Source: Micromonospora chalcea | Lineage (GTDB): Bacteria; Actinomycetota; Actinomycetes; Mycobacteriales; Micromonosporaceae | Assembly (NCBI RefSeq): GCF_002926165.1 | Contig: NZ_MAGP01000143.1 | Span: forward strand, 1 to 64,000 | Length of the DNA: 64,000 nt | Direction: 5' to 3' | Part shown: in pieces, positions 56,555 through 64,000 of the stretch | Layout: each line of letters opens with the position of its first letter | Numbering within the stretch: the first letter of the stretch is position 1 | The notes under the pieces: model-generated | What the model saw: only the letters and a program-made list of their open reading frames with translations | What the model was told of the DNA's origin: nothing | Databases searched by the model: none | Program-made: the position numbers and the translations under genes

Positions 56555-57346
56555 GTGCTCCCGCTCGCGCTCACCCCGCCCCGCCGCTCTTCGGCCCCGG
56601 TCGTCCTCGCGGCGATCAGACGCTCGACCCGGGCCGTGCTCCGTACCCCGGCGCTGCTCGTGGCCCCGGTCGCCCAGTCCCTGTTCTTCCTGCTCGTCTA
56701 CGCCGGGCAGCTCGACGCCGTGGGCAGCACCTATCTGGGCGGGACGAGCTTCATCGCGTTCCTGCTGCCGCTGATCCTGCTCACCGGCGTCGGCACCGGC
56801 GCGGGCGCGGCCGGCACGCTCGTGCTGGGCGACATCACCAGCGGATACCTGGACCGCCTCCGGCTCGCCCACGGGACCACGACGCCGTTCCTCGTCGGCC
56901 CGGTCGTCGCCGCGCTGCTCGCTGTCGTACTCCAGATGGTGGTGACCGTCGCCGGGGCCGTCGCGATCGGCTACCGGCCGGCGAGCTGGTCCGGCGTCGC
57001 CGGAATGCTCCTGCTGATGCTCGCGCTCGGACTCGGCGTCGCGCTGCTGAGCACGGCGCTCGCCATCCGGTCGGGCTCGGCGTCCACCACCAACCTGGTC
57101 ACGCTCGTCGTGTTCGGCCTGTCGTTCTTCACCGGCGTGTTCGCGCCGGTCGACGAACTCGCCGGCTGGATGCGGGTGATCGCCACGGTCAACCCGCTCA
57201 CCTATATCGTCGACACCGCCCGGCAGCTCGGCGGCGGCACGCCGCTCGCCGCGGCCCCGATCGGCGTCGCGGCGCTCGCCGCCCTCACCGTCGCCGGAAC
57301 CGCCGCCTGCGCCCTCGCCCTCCACCACGCCAGGAAGAACCGATGA
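56555..57346 (+). CDS. ABC-2 type permease
   Basis: A 263-residue membrane protein from a GTG at 56555, with GAAAGG upstream. Six hydrophobic segments and the ABC-2 marks LRTPALLVAPVAQSLFFLLVY at the first, DITSGYLDRLRLAHGTTTPF in the first loop, and SFFTGVFAPVDELAGWMRVIATVNPLTYIVD late. The TetR ATG overlaps its stop by 4 nt. Confidence 0.92.
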   Translation: MLPLALTPPRRSSAPVVLAAIRRSTRAVLRTPALLVAPVAQSLFFLLVYAGQLDAVGSTYLGGTSFIAFLLPLILLTGVGTGAGAAGTLVLGDITSGYLDRLRLAHGTTTPFLVGPVVAALLAVVLQMVVTVAGAVAIGYRPASWSGVAGMLLLMLALGLGVALLSTALAIRSGSASTTNLVTLVVFGLSFFTGVFAPVDELAGWMRVIATVNPLTYIVDTARQLGGGTPLAAAPIGVAALAALTVAGTAACALALHHARKNR

Positions 57347-57894
57347 GCGACACCCGCACCCAGATCATGGACGCCTTCGCCGAACAGCTCGCCGCGACCG
57401 GCTACCAGGGCATCTCCCTGGTCGGCGTCGGCCGCAGCGTCGGCATCCAGAAGCCGTCCATCTACCACCACTTCCCGGGCGGCAAGGAGGACCTCTACAT
57501 CGCGGTGGCGGAGCGGTACATCCGGGACGTCGGCGGCAGGATCTCGGCGGCGCTGGCCGGCCCCGGCGACGTGCCGCACCGGCTGCACGCGCTCGCCACC
57601 GTCGCCGCCGGTCAGCACGGCGACGCGATCACGTTCGAGCAGCGCATCTACGACACGCTGCCGCTCGTCTCCGCCGAGACCAGCGAGCACGTCTCGGGCC
57701 TCTACGTCGCCCTGATGCTGGCCCCGGTCACCCGGTTCTTCGCCGACGCCCGTGCCGAGGGCGCGGTCACCGGCGAACCGGAGTTCCTGATGAACGCGTT
57801 CCTGCACCTGGCCCGCGCGACCGACCTCACCGACGAGAACGGCCCCGCCCGGGTCGTCGCGCTCTTCCTCGACGGCGCCCGCCCACGTGCCTAA
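57343..57894 (+). CDS. TetR-family repressor of the exporter operon
   Basis: A 183-residue regulator. The N-terminal helix-turn-helix is clear: TQIMDAFAEQLAATGYQGISLVGVGRSVGIQKPSIYHHFPGGKEDLY. The rest is helical ligand domain of ordinary TetR length. It is co-transcribed with the exporter, whose promoter carries the 30-bp palindrome, so drug-dependent derepression is the natural model. The stop TAA is within a TAAACT that may be the -10 of the downstream antitoxin. Confidence 0.92.
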   Translation: MSDTRTQIMDAFAEQLAATGYQGISLVGVGRSVGIQKPSIYHHFPGGKEDLYIAVAERYIRDVGGRISAALAGPGDVPHRLHALATVAAGQHGDAITFEQRIYDTLPLVSAETSEHVSGLYVALMLAPVTRFFADARAEGAVTGEPEFLMNAFLHLARATDLTDENGPARVVALFLDGARPRA

Positions 57895-57916
57895 ACTAAG
57901 CCAAGGAGGGCGCGCC

Positions 57917-58171
57917 ATGTCGGCTGAGGCTGTGCACTACAACATGCATGATGCCAAGACCCACCTGTCGCGCATCATCGAGCGGGTGGAACGCGGCGAA
58001 GAGATCATCATCGACCGGGCGGGCACCCCCGTGGCGAAGGTCGTACCGCTGGTGCGCCGGACCGACCGCACGGCGATCGGCTCCCTCGCGGGGCAGGTGG
58101 ACCTCTCGGGTGACTGGGATTCGCCACAGACCAACGCCGAGATCGCCGCCGACTTCGGGATCGGCGCATGA
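57917..58171 (+). CDS. Phd/YefM-type antitoxin
   Basis: An 84-residue protein, AAGGAGG 7 nt upstream. The Phd domain reads VHYNMHDAKTHLSRIIERVERGEEIIIDRAGTPVAKVVPLV, and the C-terminus (TNAEIAADFGIGA) is the part that would wrap the toxin. The next frame starts in its stop (ATGA overlap), as in normal TA pairs, but that toxin is only 30 residues. The antitoxin is therefore an orphan here, perhaps still binding DNA. Confidence 0.88.
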   Translation: MSAEAVHYNMHDAKTHLSRIIERVERGEEIIIDRAGTPVAKVVPLVRRTDRTAIGSLAGQVDLSGDWDSPQTNAEIAADFGIGA

Positions 58172-58260
58172 CCCTGCTGCTGGACACCCACGTCGCGCTC
58201 TGGGCCATCACCGGCGACGCCACCATCCCGCTCTACGAGGTCGACGTCCTCAAGGTGTAG
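58168..58260 (+). pseudogene. PIN-domain toxin collapsed to 30 codons
   Basis: The short frame reads MTLLLDTHVALWAITGD, the exact start of VapC/PIN toxins including the first catalytic Asp, and then jumps to ATIPLYEVDVLKV, which resembles the last strand of such proteins. About 90-100 residues and the other acidic residues are missing, while the frame and stop remain. An internal in-frame deletion is the simplest reading. It cannot be an active ribonuclease. Confidence 0.75.
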
Positions 58261-58263
58261 ACC

Positions 58264-58806
58264 TCAGACGTCGGCGGGGGTGGTGGCGGCCCGCGCCGCT
58301 GCGACCAGCCGGGCGGTCTCGGCGGCCACGTCCTCGTCGTCGGTGGGCGTCCCCGGGTCGTAGCGGACCGTCCAGGTCAGCCCGTCGACGCCGGGCACCC
58401 GCCGGGCCGCGATCCGCCCGGAGCCGCCGGGCATCTCGTGGTGCGAGGTGTACGCCACCGAGCCGGTGACCCGGTCCCGGACCTGGTGCGGCAGGTCACC
58501 CGGGTCGACGAGCAGGTACGTCTCGGGGAGGCCGTCCGCCACCACCAGGTAGCCGTCGCGCTCGGCGACCGGCTCGGCCGGGGTGACAGTCAGCTCGCGG
58601 CCGGACCAGACCGCCTTGAGGATGTCGTGCCAGCCGAGGCGCTCCACCCGGCCGGGCAGCCAGAGGCCACGGTTGCTGGCGACCAGCACGCCGTCGTTGC
58701 CGCCCTCGCCGGTGCCGGCGGCGGCCCAGGCGAGCACCCGCTCGTCGGCGGCCAGCGGCGGCCGGTCGGCGGACGGCAGTTTCGGCCGGCGGTTGAACAG
58801 TCCCAT
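58264..58806 (-). CDS. Conserved hypothetical protein downstream of dnaG
   Basis: A 180-residue protein; the ATG at 58806 is preferred over a GTG at 58809 because it gives 6-nt spacing to GGAGG. It starts MGLFNRRPKLPSADRPPL and has DERVLAWAAAGTGEG, VLVASNRGLWLPGRVERLGWHDILKAVW and GYLVVADGLPETYLLVDPGDLPHQVRDRVTGS, then an acidic end. The strand-rich pattern with SNRGLW is like bacterial PH-type domains. It overlaps the dnaG stop and is therefore co-translated. No role is known to me. Confidence 0.8.
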   Translation of the reverse strand: MGLFNRRPKLPSADRPPLAADERVLAWAAAGTGEGGNDGVLVASNRGLWLPGRVERLGWHDILKAVWSGRELTVTPAEPVAERDGYLVVADGLPETYLLVDPGDLPHQVRDRVTGSVAYTSHHEMPGGSGRIAARRVPGVDGLTWTVRYDPGTPTDDEDVAAETARLVAAARAATTPADV

Positions 58807-60680
58807 CACAATCCTCCGGCGGCCTGCTCGCGCAGTGCCCGTGCGTGCTGTTCCAGCGACAGCAGTTCCCCGAACAGGGCGAAGTACTCGTCCTTGTTGC
58901 TCACCGGGTTGACCCGCTGGATCTTCGACTTGAGGTCACGGATGCGGCCGGTGACCGAACTCCACTGGAGCCGGGCCATGGTGATCGAGACGTACCTCGG
59001 GTCCGGCTCGCCGTCGATGCGCAGCGGCTCCACCGCCAGCTCGCCGATGAGCGCCTGCCCGGCCAGGTCGTCGCAGGCGTCGCGGACCCGTTCGATCCAG
59101 ACCGCGCCGCCGGTGGCAGTGGACGCTCCGCCGGCCGCCGCCACGGCGGCGCGTACCGCGACGTGCACCGGGTGCTGGTAGTCGGTCACCTCGACCGCGT
59201 CGAACATCGGACCGGCCAGCACCGGCTCCTGCAACGCCAGCTTGAGCGCCTCCCGCTCCACCATGGAACGCGGACTGTCCACAGCGGGCGTGGCCCGGCC
59301 GGGGCGGGCCGGGGCGGCGGGCGCGGCGCCGCCGGCCTGCGGCCCGTGTGCCGCGTTGAGCACCGCGCGCTGCACCGGCTCGATCTCCATGCCGAGGTCG
59401 CCGGCGAGCTTGCGCACGTACTCCGGGCGCTTCTCCCGGTCCTTGATCTTCGCCACGAGCGGCGCGGCGCGACGCATGGCCTCGACCCGGCCGTCGACGG
59501 TGTCCAGGTCGAACCGGCTGATCACGTGCCGGAGCGCGAAGTCGACCAGCGGCTCGCGGCGGGCCACCAGGTCACGCACGGCCAGGTCGCCCTTTGCCAG
59601 GCGCAGCTCGCACGGGTCCATGTTGTCGGGGCTGACCGCGATGAAGGTACGCCCGACGAAGCGCTGGTCGTCCTCGAACGCGCGCAACGCGGCCTTCTGC
59701 CCGGCGGCGTCGCCGTCGAAGGTGAAGATGATCTCGCCGGCCCGTTCGTCGCTGTCGAACAGCACCCGGCGCAGCACCGAGATGTGGTCGCCGCCGAACG
59801 CCGTGCCGCAGGTCGCCACCGCCGTCGGCACGTCGGCGAGGTGGCAGGCCATCACGTCGGTGTAGCCCTCGACCACCACCACCTTGCCCTGCTTGGCGAT
59901 CTCCCGCTTGGCCTGGTCGATGCCGTAGAGCACGTGCGACTTCTTGTAGATCGGCGTCTCGGGGGTGTTCAGGTATTTCGGGCCGTCGTCGTCGTCGAAC
60001 AGCTTGCGGGCGCCGAAGCCGATCACGTCACCGGTGATGTCCCGGATCGGCCACATCAGGCGGCGGCGGAACCTGTCGATCAGCGAACCGGAGCGGGCCG
60101 GACGGGACAGCCCGGCGGTGACCAGCTCGTCGTGGGTGAAGCCCTGCTGACGCAGGTGCTTGGTGAGCAGGTCCCACCCGTCGGGGGCGAAGCCGCAGCC
60201 GTACCGCTCGGCGGCGGACCGGTCGAAGCCGCGCCCGGCGAGGAACTCGCGGGCCGGGCGCGCGCCGGCGGTGGTGAGCTGGGCCCGGTAGAAGTCGACG
60301 GCGGCGGCGTGCGCGGCCACCAGGCGCTGCCGCTGCCCCTGCTGCGGGCGGGGACGCGGCGCGGACCTGTCGTCCTCGACGTAGCGCAACTGGATGCCGG
60401 CGCGGAAGGCCAGCCGCTCGACGGACTCGACGAAGCTGAGGTGCTCGGCGTCCATCAGGAACTTGATCGCGTCGCCGCCGACCCCGCAGCCGAAGCAGTA
60501 GAACACGTTGCGGGCGGGCGAGACGTTGAACGACGGGCTCTTCTCGTCGTGGAACGGGCAGAGCCCCTTGAGGTTGCCGCCACCGGCCGACTTGAGCGTC
60601 ACCACCTCGGAGATGACGTCCGCGATGGCGGTGCGCTCGCGGACCAGCGCGATGTCCTCGTCCCGGATCCGCCCCGCCAT
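58806..60680 (-). CDS. dnaG: DNA primase
   Basis: A 624-residue primase from the ATG at 60680. The zinc-binding domain has CPFHDEKSPSFNVSP and FYCFGCGVGGDAIKF (CHCC ligands). The TOPRIM core has VVVVEGYTDVMACHLA and FTFDGDAAGQKAALRAF with the metal acidic residues, and the RNA polymerase domain has the RFRRRLMWPIRDITGDVIGFGARKL basic patch. The C-terminal helicase-binding region (about 450-624) is less conserved. It makes RNA primers at the replication fork. The length is usual for actinobacteria. Confidence 0.97.
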   Translation of the reverse strand: MAGRIRDEDIALVRERTAIADVISEVVTLKSAGGGNLKGLCPFHDEKSPSFNVSPARNVFYCFGCGVGGDAIKFLMDAEHLSFVESVERLAFRAGIQLRYVEDDRSAPRPRPQQGQRQRLVAAHAAAVDFYRAQLTTAGARPAREFLAGRGFDRSAAERYGCGFAPDGWDLLTKHLRQQGFTHDELVTAGLSRPARSGSLIDRFRRRLMWPIRDITGDVIGFGARKLFDDDDGPKYLNTPETPIYKKSHVLYGIDQAKREIAKQGKVVVVEGYTDVMACHLADVPTAVATCGTAFGGDHISVLRRVLFDSDERAGEIIFTFDGDAAGQKAALRAFEDDQRFVGRTFIAVSPDNMDPCELRLAKGDLAVRDLVARREPLVDFALRHVISRFDLDTVDGRVEAMRRAAPLVAKIKDREKRPEYVRKLAGDLGMEIEPVQRAVLNAAHGPQAGGAAPAAPARPGRATPAVDSPRSMVEREALKLALQEPVLAGPMFDAVEVTDYQHPVHVAVRAAVAAAGGASTATGGAVWIERVRDACDDLAGQALIGELAVEPLRIDGEPDPRYVSITMARLQWSSVTGRIRDLKSKIQRVNPVSNKDEYFALFGELLSLEQHARALREQAAGGL

Positions 60681-60737
60681 GACCGCCACCCCCTCGGCGT
60701 ACATCCTGCCCTGCCGGACCGACGATCCGGCGGCCGG

Positions 60738-60771
60738 GGGGACGGGCGTGTGGCCGACCACGCCCGTCCCC
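60738..60771 (-). terminator. Hairpin after the small regulator gene
   Basis: A 13-bp stem (GGGGACGGGCGTG and complement) with an 8-nt loop, 7 bp past the stop of the Cro-type regulator and 58 bp before the dnaG start. It separates the ABC exporter operon from dnaG. Confidence 0.7.
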
Positions 60772-60777
60772 GCCGGC

Positions 60778-61023
60778 TCAGGCCGAGCGGGCCGCCGCGG
60801 GGTCGCCGATACGCGGGAACGGCTCGATGGAGAAGACCACCTCGACCGGCACCTCGAAGTACGCGGCGATGCGCAGCGCCAGGTGCAGGCTGGGCCGGAA
60901 CTCGCCGCGCTCCAGGTAACCGACGGTCTGGTAGTGCACACCGAGCGCGTCGGCCAGTTGCCGCCGGGAGATGCCCCGTTCGGCGCGCAGCACCGCGATC
61001 CGGTTGTGCACGGTCTCGCTCAT
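60778..61023 (-). CDS. Small Cro/C1-type (XRE) regulator
   Basis: An 81-residue protein that is essentially one helix-turn-helix: NRIAVLRAERGISRRQLADALGVHYQTVGYLERGEFRPSL, then ALRIAAYFEVPVEVVFS. This short form (YxTVxYxERGxxxPSL) is often found beside ABC-2 exporters and may regulate them. It lies 11 nt after the permease stop and is the last gene of that operon. The operator may be the palindrome at 62866-62883. Confidence 0.88.
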   Translation of the reverse strand: MSETVHNRIAVLRAERGISRRQLADALGVHYQTVGYLERGEFRPSLHLALRIAAYFEVPVEVVFSIEPFPRIGDPAAARSA

Positions 61024-61033
61024 CGACGCCCTC

Positions 61034-61885
61034 TCATCCGACCCGCTGCATGGCCCGCTCCCGCCGGGCCGCGACCCGCGAGCCGGACTCCCGGCGGGCC
61101 ATCCGGCGCAGCACCACCGGGGCCAGCACGAGCCCGAGCACCGCCCAGGCGCCGAGCACGCCGACCGTCTCCAGGTGCCGCCAGGAGCCGCCGAGTTCGA
61201 CTGCTGCCAGGTCGCCGGGGAGCAGCGCCGAGCGCATGCCCAAGCCTAGCCAGTAGAGCGGGAACACCTGGGCGACGCCCTGCAGCCAGCCGGGCAGGCC
61301 GTTGATCGGATAGAAGATGCCGGACAGCGCGATCAGGCCGAAGATCGGCATCACCACCAGGCCCATGTTGCGCGGGTTCTCGATCAGCGAGCCGATCACC
61401 GCGCCCAGCGGCAGCGTCGCCACCAGCCCGAGCGGCACCACCCAGGCCAGCGTGAGCCAGGCGCCCGGGTCGCCGAGCCGCAGCCCGTCCAGGAAGAACA
61501 GCCCGGGCGTGAGCTGGATGACCACGCCGATCAGCGCGACCGCCGAGACCAGCACGATCTTGCCGACCAGGTAGCCGAGCATGCCGTCCGGGATGGCCTT
61601 GGCGCGCAGCAGCGTGCCGTCCTCCCGGTCGATGACGAGCTGGTTGGCCAGCCCGAGCAGGCCGCCGAAGAGCAGGCCCATCCCGAGCGCGCTGGGCAGC
61701 GTACGGGCGCCGAGCGAGAAGTCGGTGCCCGGCACCGTCGAGCCGCGCATCCAGAACACGGCGATCAGCAGCACCACGGTGGGGAAGAAGTAGGTCCAGA
61801 GATCCTGGCCGTTTGTGAACGTCGCGCGCAGCTCGATCACGCCGCGCCGCAGCCCGGCCCGTAGCGCGTTCGTGGTCGGGTTCAT
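61034..61885 (-). CDS. ABC-2 type permease
   Basis: A 283-residue membrane protein starting at the ATG at 61885, overlapping the ATPase end by 4 nt. Six hydrophobic segments; marks include LWTYFFPTVVLLIAVFWM, LANQLVIDREDGTLLRAKAIPDGMLGYL (first cytoplasmic loop) and IALSGIFYPINGLPGWLQGVAQVFPLYWLG. The C-terminus is basic. Partner of the upstream ATPase; cargo unknown. Confidence 0.92.
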   Translation of the reverse strand: MNPTTNALRAGLRRGVIELRATFTNGQDLWTYFFPTVVLLIAVFWMRGSTVPGTDFSLGARTLPSALGMGLLFGGLLGLANQLVIDREDGTLLRAKAIPDGMLGYLVGKIVLVSAVALIGVVIQLTPGLFFLDGLRLGDPGAWLTLAWVVPLGLVATLPLGAVIGSLIENPRNMGLVVMPIFGLIALSGIFYPINGLPGWLQGVAQVFPLYWLGLGMRSALLPGDLAAVELGGSWRHLETVGVLGAWAVLGLVLAPVVLRRMARRESGSRVAARRERAMQRVG

Positions 61886-62856
61886 CGGTCCGCCTCCTGC
61901 TGCCACACCCGCTCGGCCCGGCCGGTACGGATGCCGGTCTCCTCCTCGTGCACCAGCGCCAGGTACGCGTCCTCCAGGCTGGCCCGGCGCACCTCCAGCT
62001 CGCCTATCCGGTCGCCGTGCTCGCGGAGCAGGTCGCGCAGGAACGCGGTGGCGTCGGGGGTGGCGTGCACGTACCGCTCGCCGTCGCGGGTCCAGCGCAC
62101 CTCGGCGTCCCCCGCGACGCGCCGGGCGAGCTGGTCGGGCGACCCCTCGGCGATGATCCGGCCGCCGGCCAGGATGAGGATGCGGTCGGCCAGCTTCTCC
62201 GCCTCGGCCAGGTCGTGCGTGGTCAGCACGATCGTGGTCTCGTCCAGGTCGGCCAGGCGGTGCACCAGCTCGTGGAACTCGCGCCGGGCGGCCGGGTCGA
62301 AGCCGACAGTGGGCTCGTCCAGGAACAGCAGCTCCGGGCGGCCGACGATGCCGACCGCCACGTCCAGCCGGCGGCGCTGACCGCCGGAGAGCCGCGACAC
62401 CCGGCTGCCGGCGTGCGCGGTCAGGCCCACCGTCTCCAGCAGCTCGTCGACCGGCCACGGGCGCGGGATCCGGTCGGTGCCGTACGGCGCGTAGAAGTCG
62501 CCGAGGTGCGCGAGCAACTCCCGCACCCGCCACTTGCCGTGGTCGCGCCAGGACTGGAGCACCACGCCCAGCCGCGCGCGCCACCGCTCGTCGCCGCGGG
62601 CCGGGTCGCTGCCGAGCACGCGCACCGTGCCGGCCGAGGGCAGCCGGAAGCCTTCGAGGATCTCGATGGTGGTGGTCTTGCCGGCGCCGTTGGGCCCGAG
62701 CAGCGCCACCACCTCGCCCCGCCGGGCGGTCAGGTCGACGCCGTGCAGCACGTCGACGGCGCCGTAGCGCATACGCAGATCCCGCACGTCGAGGACGAGA
62801 TCCTCGTCGGGCGGTCGGGGGGACGCGACGGCCCCAGGAAGTTCGACCGCAGTCAT
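61882..62856 (-). CDS. ABC transporter ATPase
   Basis: A 324-residue ATPase from the ATG at 62856. Walker A GPNGAGKTTTIEILEGF, Q-loop VVLQSWRDHGKWRV, signature RLSGGQRRRLDVAVGIV, Walker B ELLFLDEPTVGFDP and switch His in VLTTHDLAEAE. The C-terminal 90 residues form a regulatory extension ending GRAERVWQQEADR. First gene of a three-gene exporter/regulator operon, with a palindrome just upstream. Confidence 0.93.
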   Translation of the reverse strand: MTAVELPGAVASPRPPDEDLVLDVRDLRMRYGAVDVLHGVDLTARRGEVVALLGPNGAGKTTTIEILEGFRLPSAGTVRVLGSDPARGDERWRARLGVVLQSWRDHGKWRVRELLAHLGDFYAPYGTDRIPRPWPVDELLETVGLTAHAGSRVSRLSGGQRRRLDVAVGIVGRPELLFLDEPTVGFDPAARREFHELVHRLADLDETTIVLTTHDLAEAEKLADRILILAGGRIIAEGSPDQLARRVAGDAEVRWTRDGERYVHATPDATAFLRDLLREHGDRIGELEVRRASLEDAYLALVHEEETGIRTGRAERVWQQEADR

Positions 62857-62865
62857 GCCTCGAAA

Positions 62866-62883
62866 TGTAGCACCTATGCTACA
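62866..62883. promoter_or_regulatory. 7-bp inverted repeat upstream of the exporter operon
   Basis: TGTAGCA-CCTA-TGCTACA begins 9 bp upstream of the ATPase ATG and lies in an AT-rich spot where the promoter should be. The co-transcribed Cro-type regulator, or a regulator outside the window, is the likely binder. Confidence 0.55.
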
Positions 62884-62900
62884 AACCGAGGTACCCCCAC

Positions 62901-64000
62901 TCAGCGGCGCCGACTGTGGAACCAGCGGGTGACGGGGGCCGGCTCCTCCTCCTCGTACGACCGGGCCGCGTTCACCGCGGCGGCCAGGCCGGAGCGGCGG
63001 GGCCGGGGCCCGGCGCGCAGCACCGGATCGGCTGCCATCTCCCGGAGCACCGCGACGGCCAGGCCCAGCATCACCACGACGAACGGCAGCGCGACCAGGA
63101 TGGTCGCCTGCTGCAGCGCGGCCAGCCCGCCGGCCAGCAGCAACGCCGCCGCGACAGCGCCGATCAGCACACCCCAGAGCACCACCACCCCGCGGTGCGG
63201 CCGCAGCGCGCCGCGCGAGCTGAGCGAGCCGAGCACCAGCGACGCCGAGTCCGCGCTGGTGACGAAGTAGAGCGCGATCAGCACCATGGCGAGCACGCTC
63301 GTCAGCGTGGCCAGCGGCAGCGCGTCGAGCAGCCCGAACAGCGCCTGCTCGGACCCGGCTTCCACGTCGGCCACCAGGTCCCGGGTGCCGGTGGTCTGCG
63401 TACGCAGGGCGGTCCCGCCCATCACCGCGAACCAGACGGTGCTCGCGCCGCTGGGTATCAGCAGCACCCCGATCAGGAACTGGCGGACCGTACGGCCGCG
63501 TGAGATGCGGGCGATGAACGTGCCCACGAACGGCGCCCAGGAGATCCACCACGCCCAGTAGAAGATGGTCCACGAGCCCAGCCAGGCCGGATCGGAGAAC
63601 GCCCCGGTACGCGTCGACATGCGCACCAGGCCGCTCAGGTAGTCACCGACCGAGGCCGGCAACACCTCCAGCGTGTAGACGGTCGGACCGACCACGAACA
63701 CGAACAGCATCAGTACGACGGCGATCAGCACGTTCGTGGTGGACAGCCACTTGACGCCCCGGTGCAGTCCGGAGAAGGCGGAGACGACGAACGCGAGCGT
63801 GAGCGCGCCGATGATCGTCAACTCGACGGCCCGGCCGTCCGGCACACCGGCCACCAGGTCGAGGCCGGCCGCCACCTGGAGCGCGCCCAGCCCGAGACTG
63901 GTCGCGGAGCCGAACACGGTGGCGAAGACGGCGAGCAGGTCGATCGCGCGGCCGAGCGGGCCGTCGGTCCGGTCGCCGAGCAGCGGCGTGAACGCGGACG
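62901..64000 (-). CDS. BCCT-family transporter (5' end outside window)
   Basis: The frame is open to the right edge, so at least 366 C-terminal codons are present. About eight hydrophobic segments are visible. The family signature is WTIFYWAWWISWAPFVGTFIARISRGRTVRQFLIGVLLIPS, with the conserved Trp-rich core, and FVTSADSASLVLGSLSS in the last part. The transporter takes up betaine, choline or carnitine for osmoprotection. The tail (YEEEEPAPVTRWFHSRRR) is short compared with sensory BCCT tails. Confidence 0.92.
   Translation of the reverse strand, partial: SAFTPLLGDRTDGPLGRAIDLLAVFATVFGSATSLGLGALQVAAGLDLVAGVPDGRAVELTIIGALTLAFVVSAFSGLHRGVKWLSTTNVLIAVVLMLFVFVVGPTVYTLEVLPASVGDYLSGLVRMSTRTGAFSDPAWLGSWTIFYWAWWISWAPFVGTFIARISRGRTVRQFLIGVLLIPSGASTVWFAVMGGTALRTQTTGTRDLVADVEAGSEQALFGLLDALPLATLTSVLAMVLIALYFVTSADSASLVLGSLSSRGALRPHRGVVVLWGVLIGAVAAALLLAGGLAALQQATILVALPFVVVMLGLAVAVLREMAADPVLRAGPRPRRSGLAAAVNAARSYEEEEPAPVTRWFHSRRR

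Noticed and set aside
1..64000. CRISPR array or riboswitch
   Set aside because: No regularly spaced direct repeats were found beyond pairs, and no leader had recognisable riboswitch core sequences. This was by eye and a covariance scan could still find a small RNA.

Overview
This 64 kb window is chromosomal DNA from a very high-GC actinomycete. GTG and leaderless starts are frequent, 4-nt ATGA/GTGA overlaps are common, and the gene set includes an AfsR/SARP regulator, F420-type oxidoreductase, ROK sugar systems, a roadblock/NIT-kinase pair and many two-gene ABC-2 exporters. The whole resembles Micromonosporaceae, most likely Micromonospora. The genus is an inference from gene content and from dispersed palindromic repeats of a kind I associate with that genus; no rRNA or other strict marker is present.

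Layout. 0-11.4 kb holds core-like genes: F420-type oxidoreductase (cut by the window edge), ArsR + SRPBCC pair, DrrA/DrrB-type exporter, a 1055-residue SARP/NB-ARC regulator, acetyltransferases and a FUSC-type membrane protein. 11.4-19.2 kb is an accessory strip ending at a CAT-anticodon tRNA. It contains a frameshifted gene, a three-gene unit (Trypco1-like protein, trypsin-like protease with helical repeats, two-helix membrane protein), a lipoprotein, an ECF sigma factor with a SnoaL-like tail, a DUF899 protein, a P-loop kinase, a dead tyrosine integrase, and two decayed copies of the tRNA 3' half, which I read as old attachment-site scars. 19.3-24.9 kb has an FAD oxidoreductase + MMPL pair, tRNA-Asn, a YtxH-like protein and a ROK regulator.

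25-46 kb, almost all on the minus strand, is carbohydrate and metabolite traffic. It includes a sugar isomerase and two secreted multidomain proteins (ThuA/DUF1080 and a PQQ-type sugar dehydrogenase) with near-identical ricin modules. An ebo-type cluster follows (inositol-phosphate synthase, UbiA prenyltransferase, isomerase, EboA, TatD, EboE, phosphatase, polyprenyl synthase), then a ribose-type ABC importer with its dehydrogenase and ROK regulator. A 13-nt sequence shared by the promoter regions of the sugar dehydrogenase and the ROK operon suggests co-regulation.

46-64 kb: YihY; a structured non-coding stretch; a TRAP-TAXI transporter followed by a NIT-type histidine kinase, a roadblock protein and a second TAXI binding protein; a TetR-controlled ABC exporter with a 30-bp perfect palindrome on its promoter; an orphan Phd antitoxin with a PIN toxin reduced to 30 codons; DNA primase; another ABC exporter with a small Cro-type regulator; and a BCCT transporter cut by the right edge. 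The best candidates for something new are the protease unit beside the tRNA scars and the TAXI/NIT-kinase/roadblock operon.
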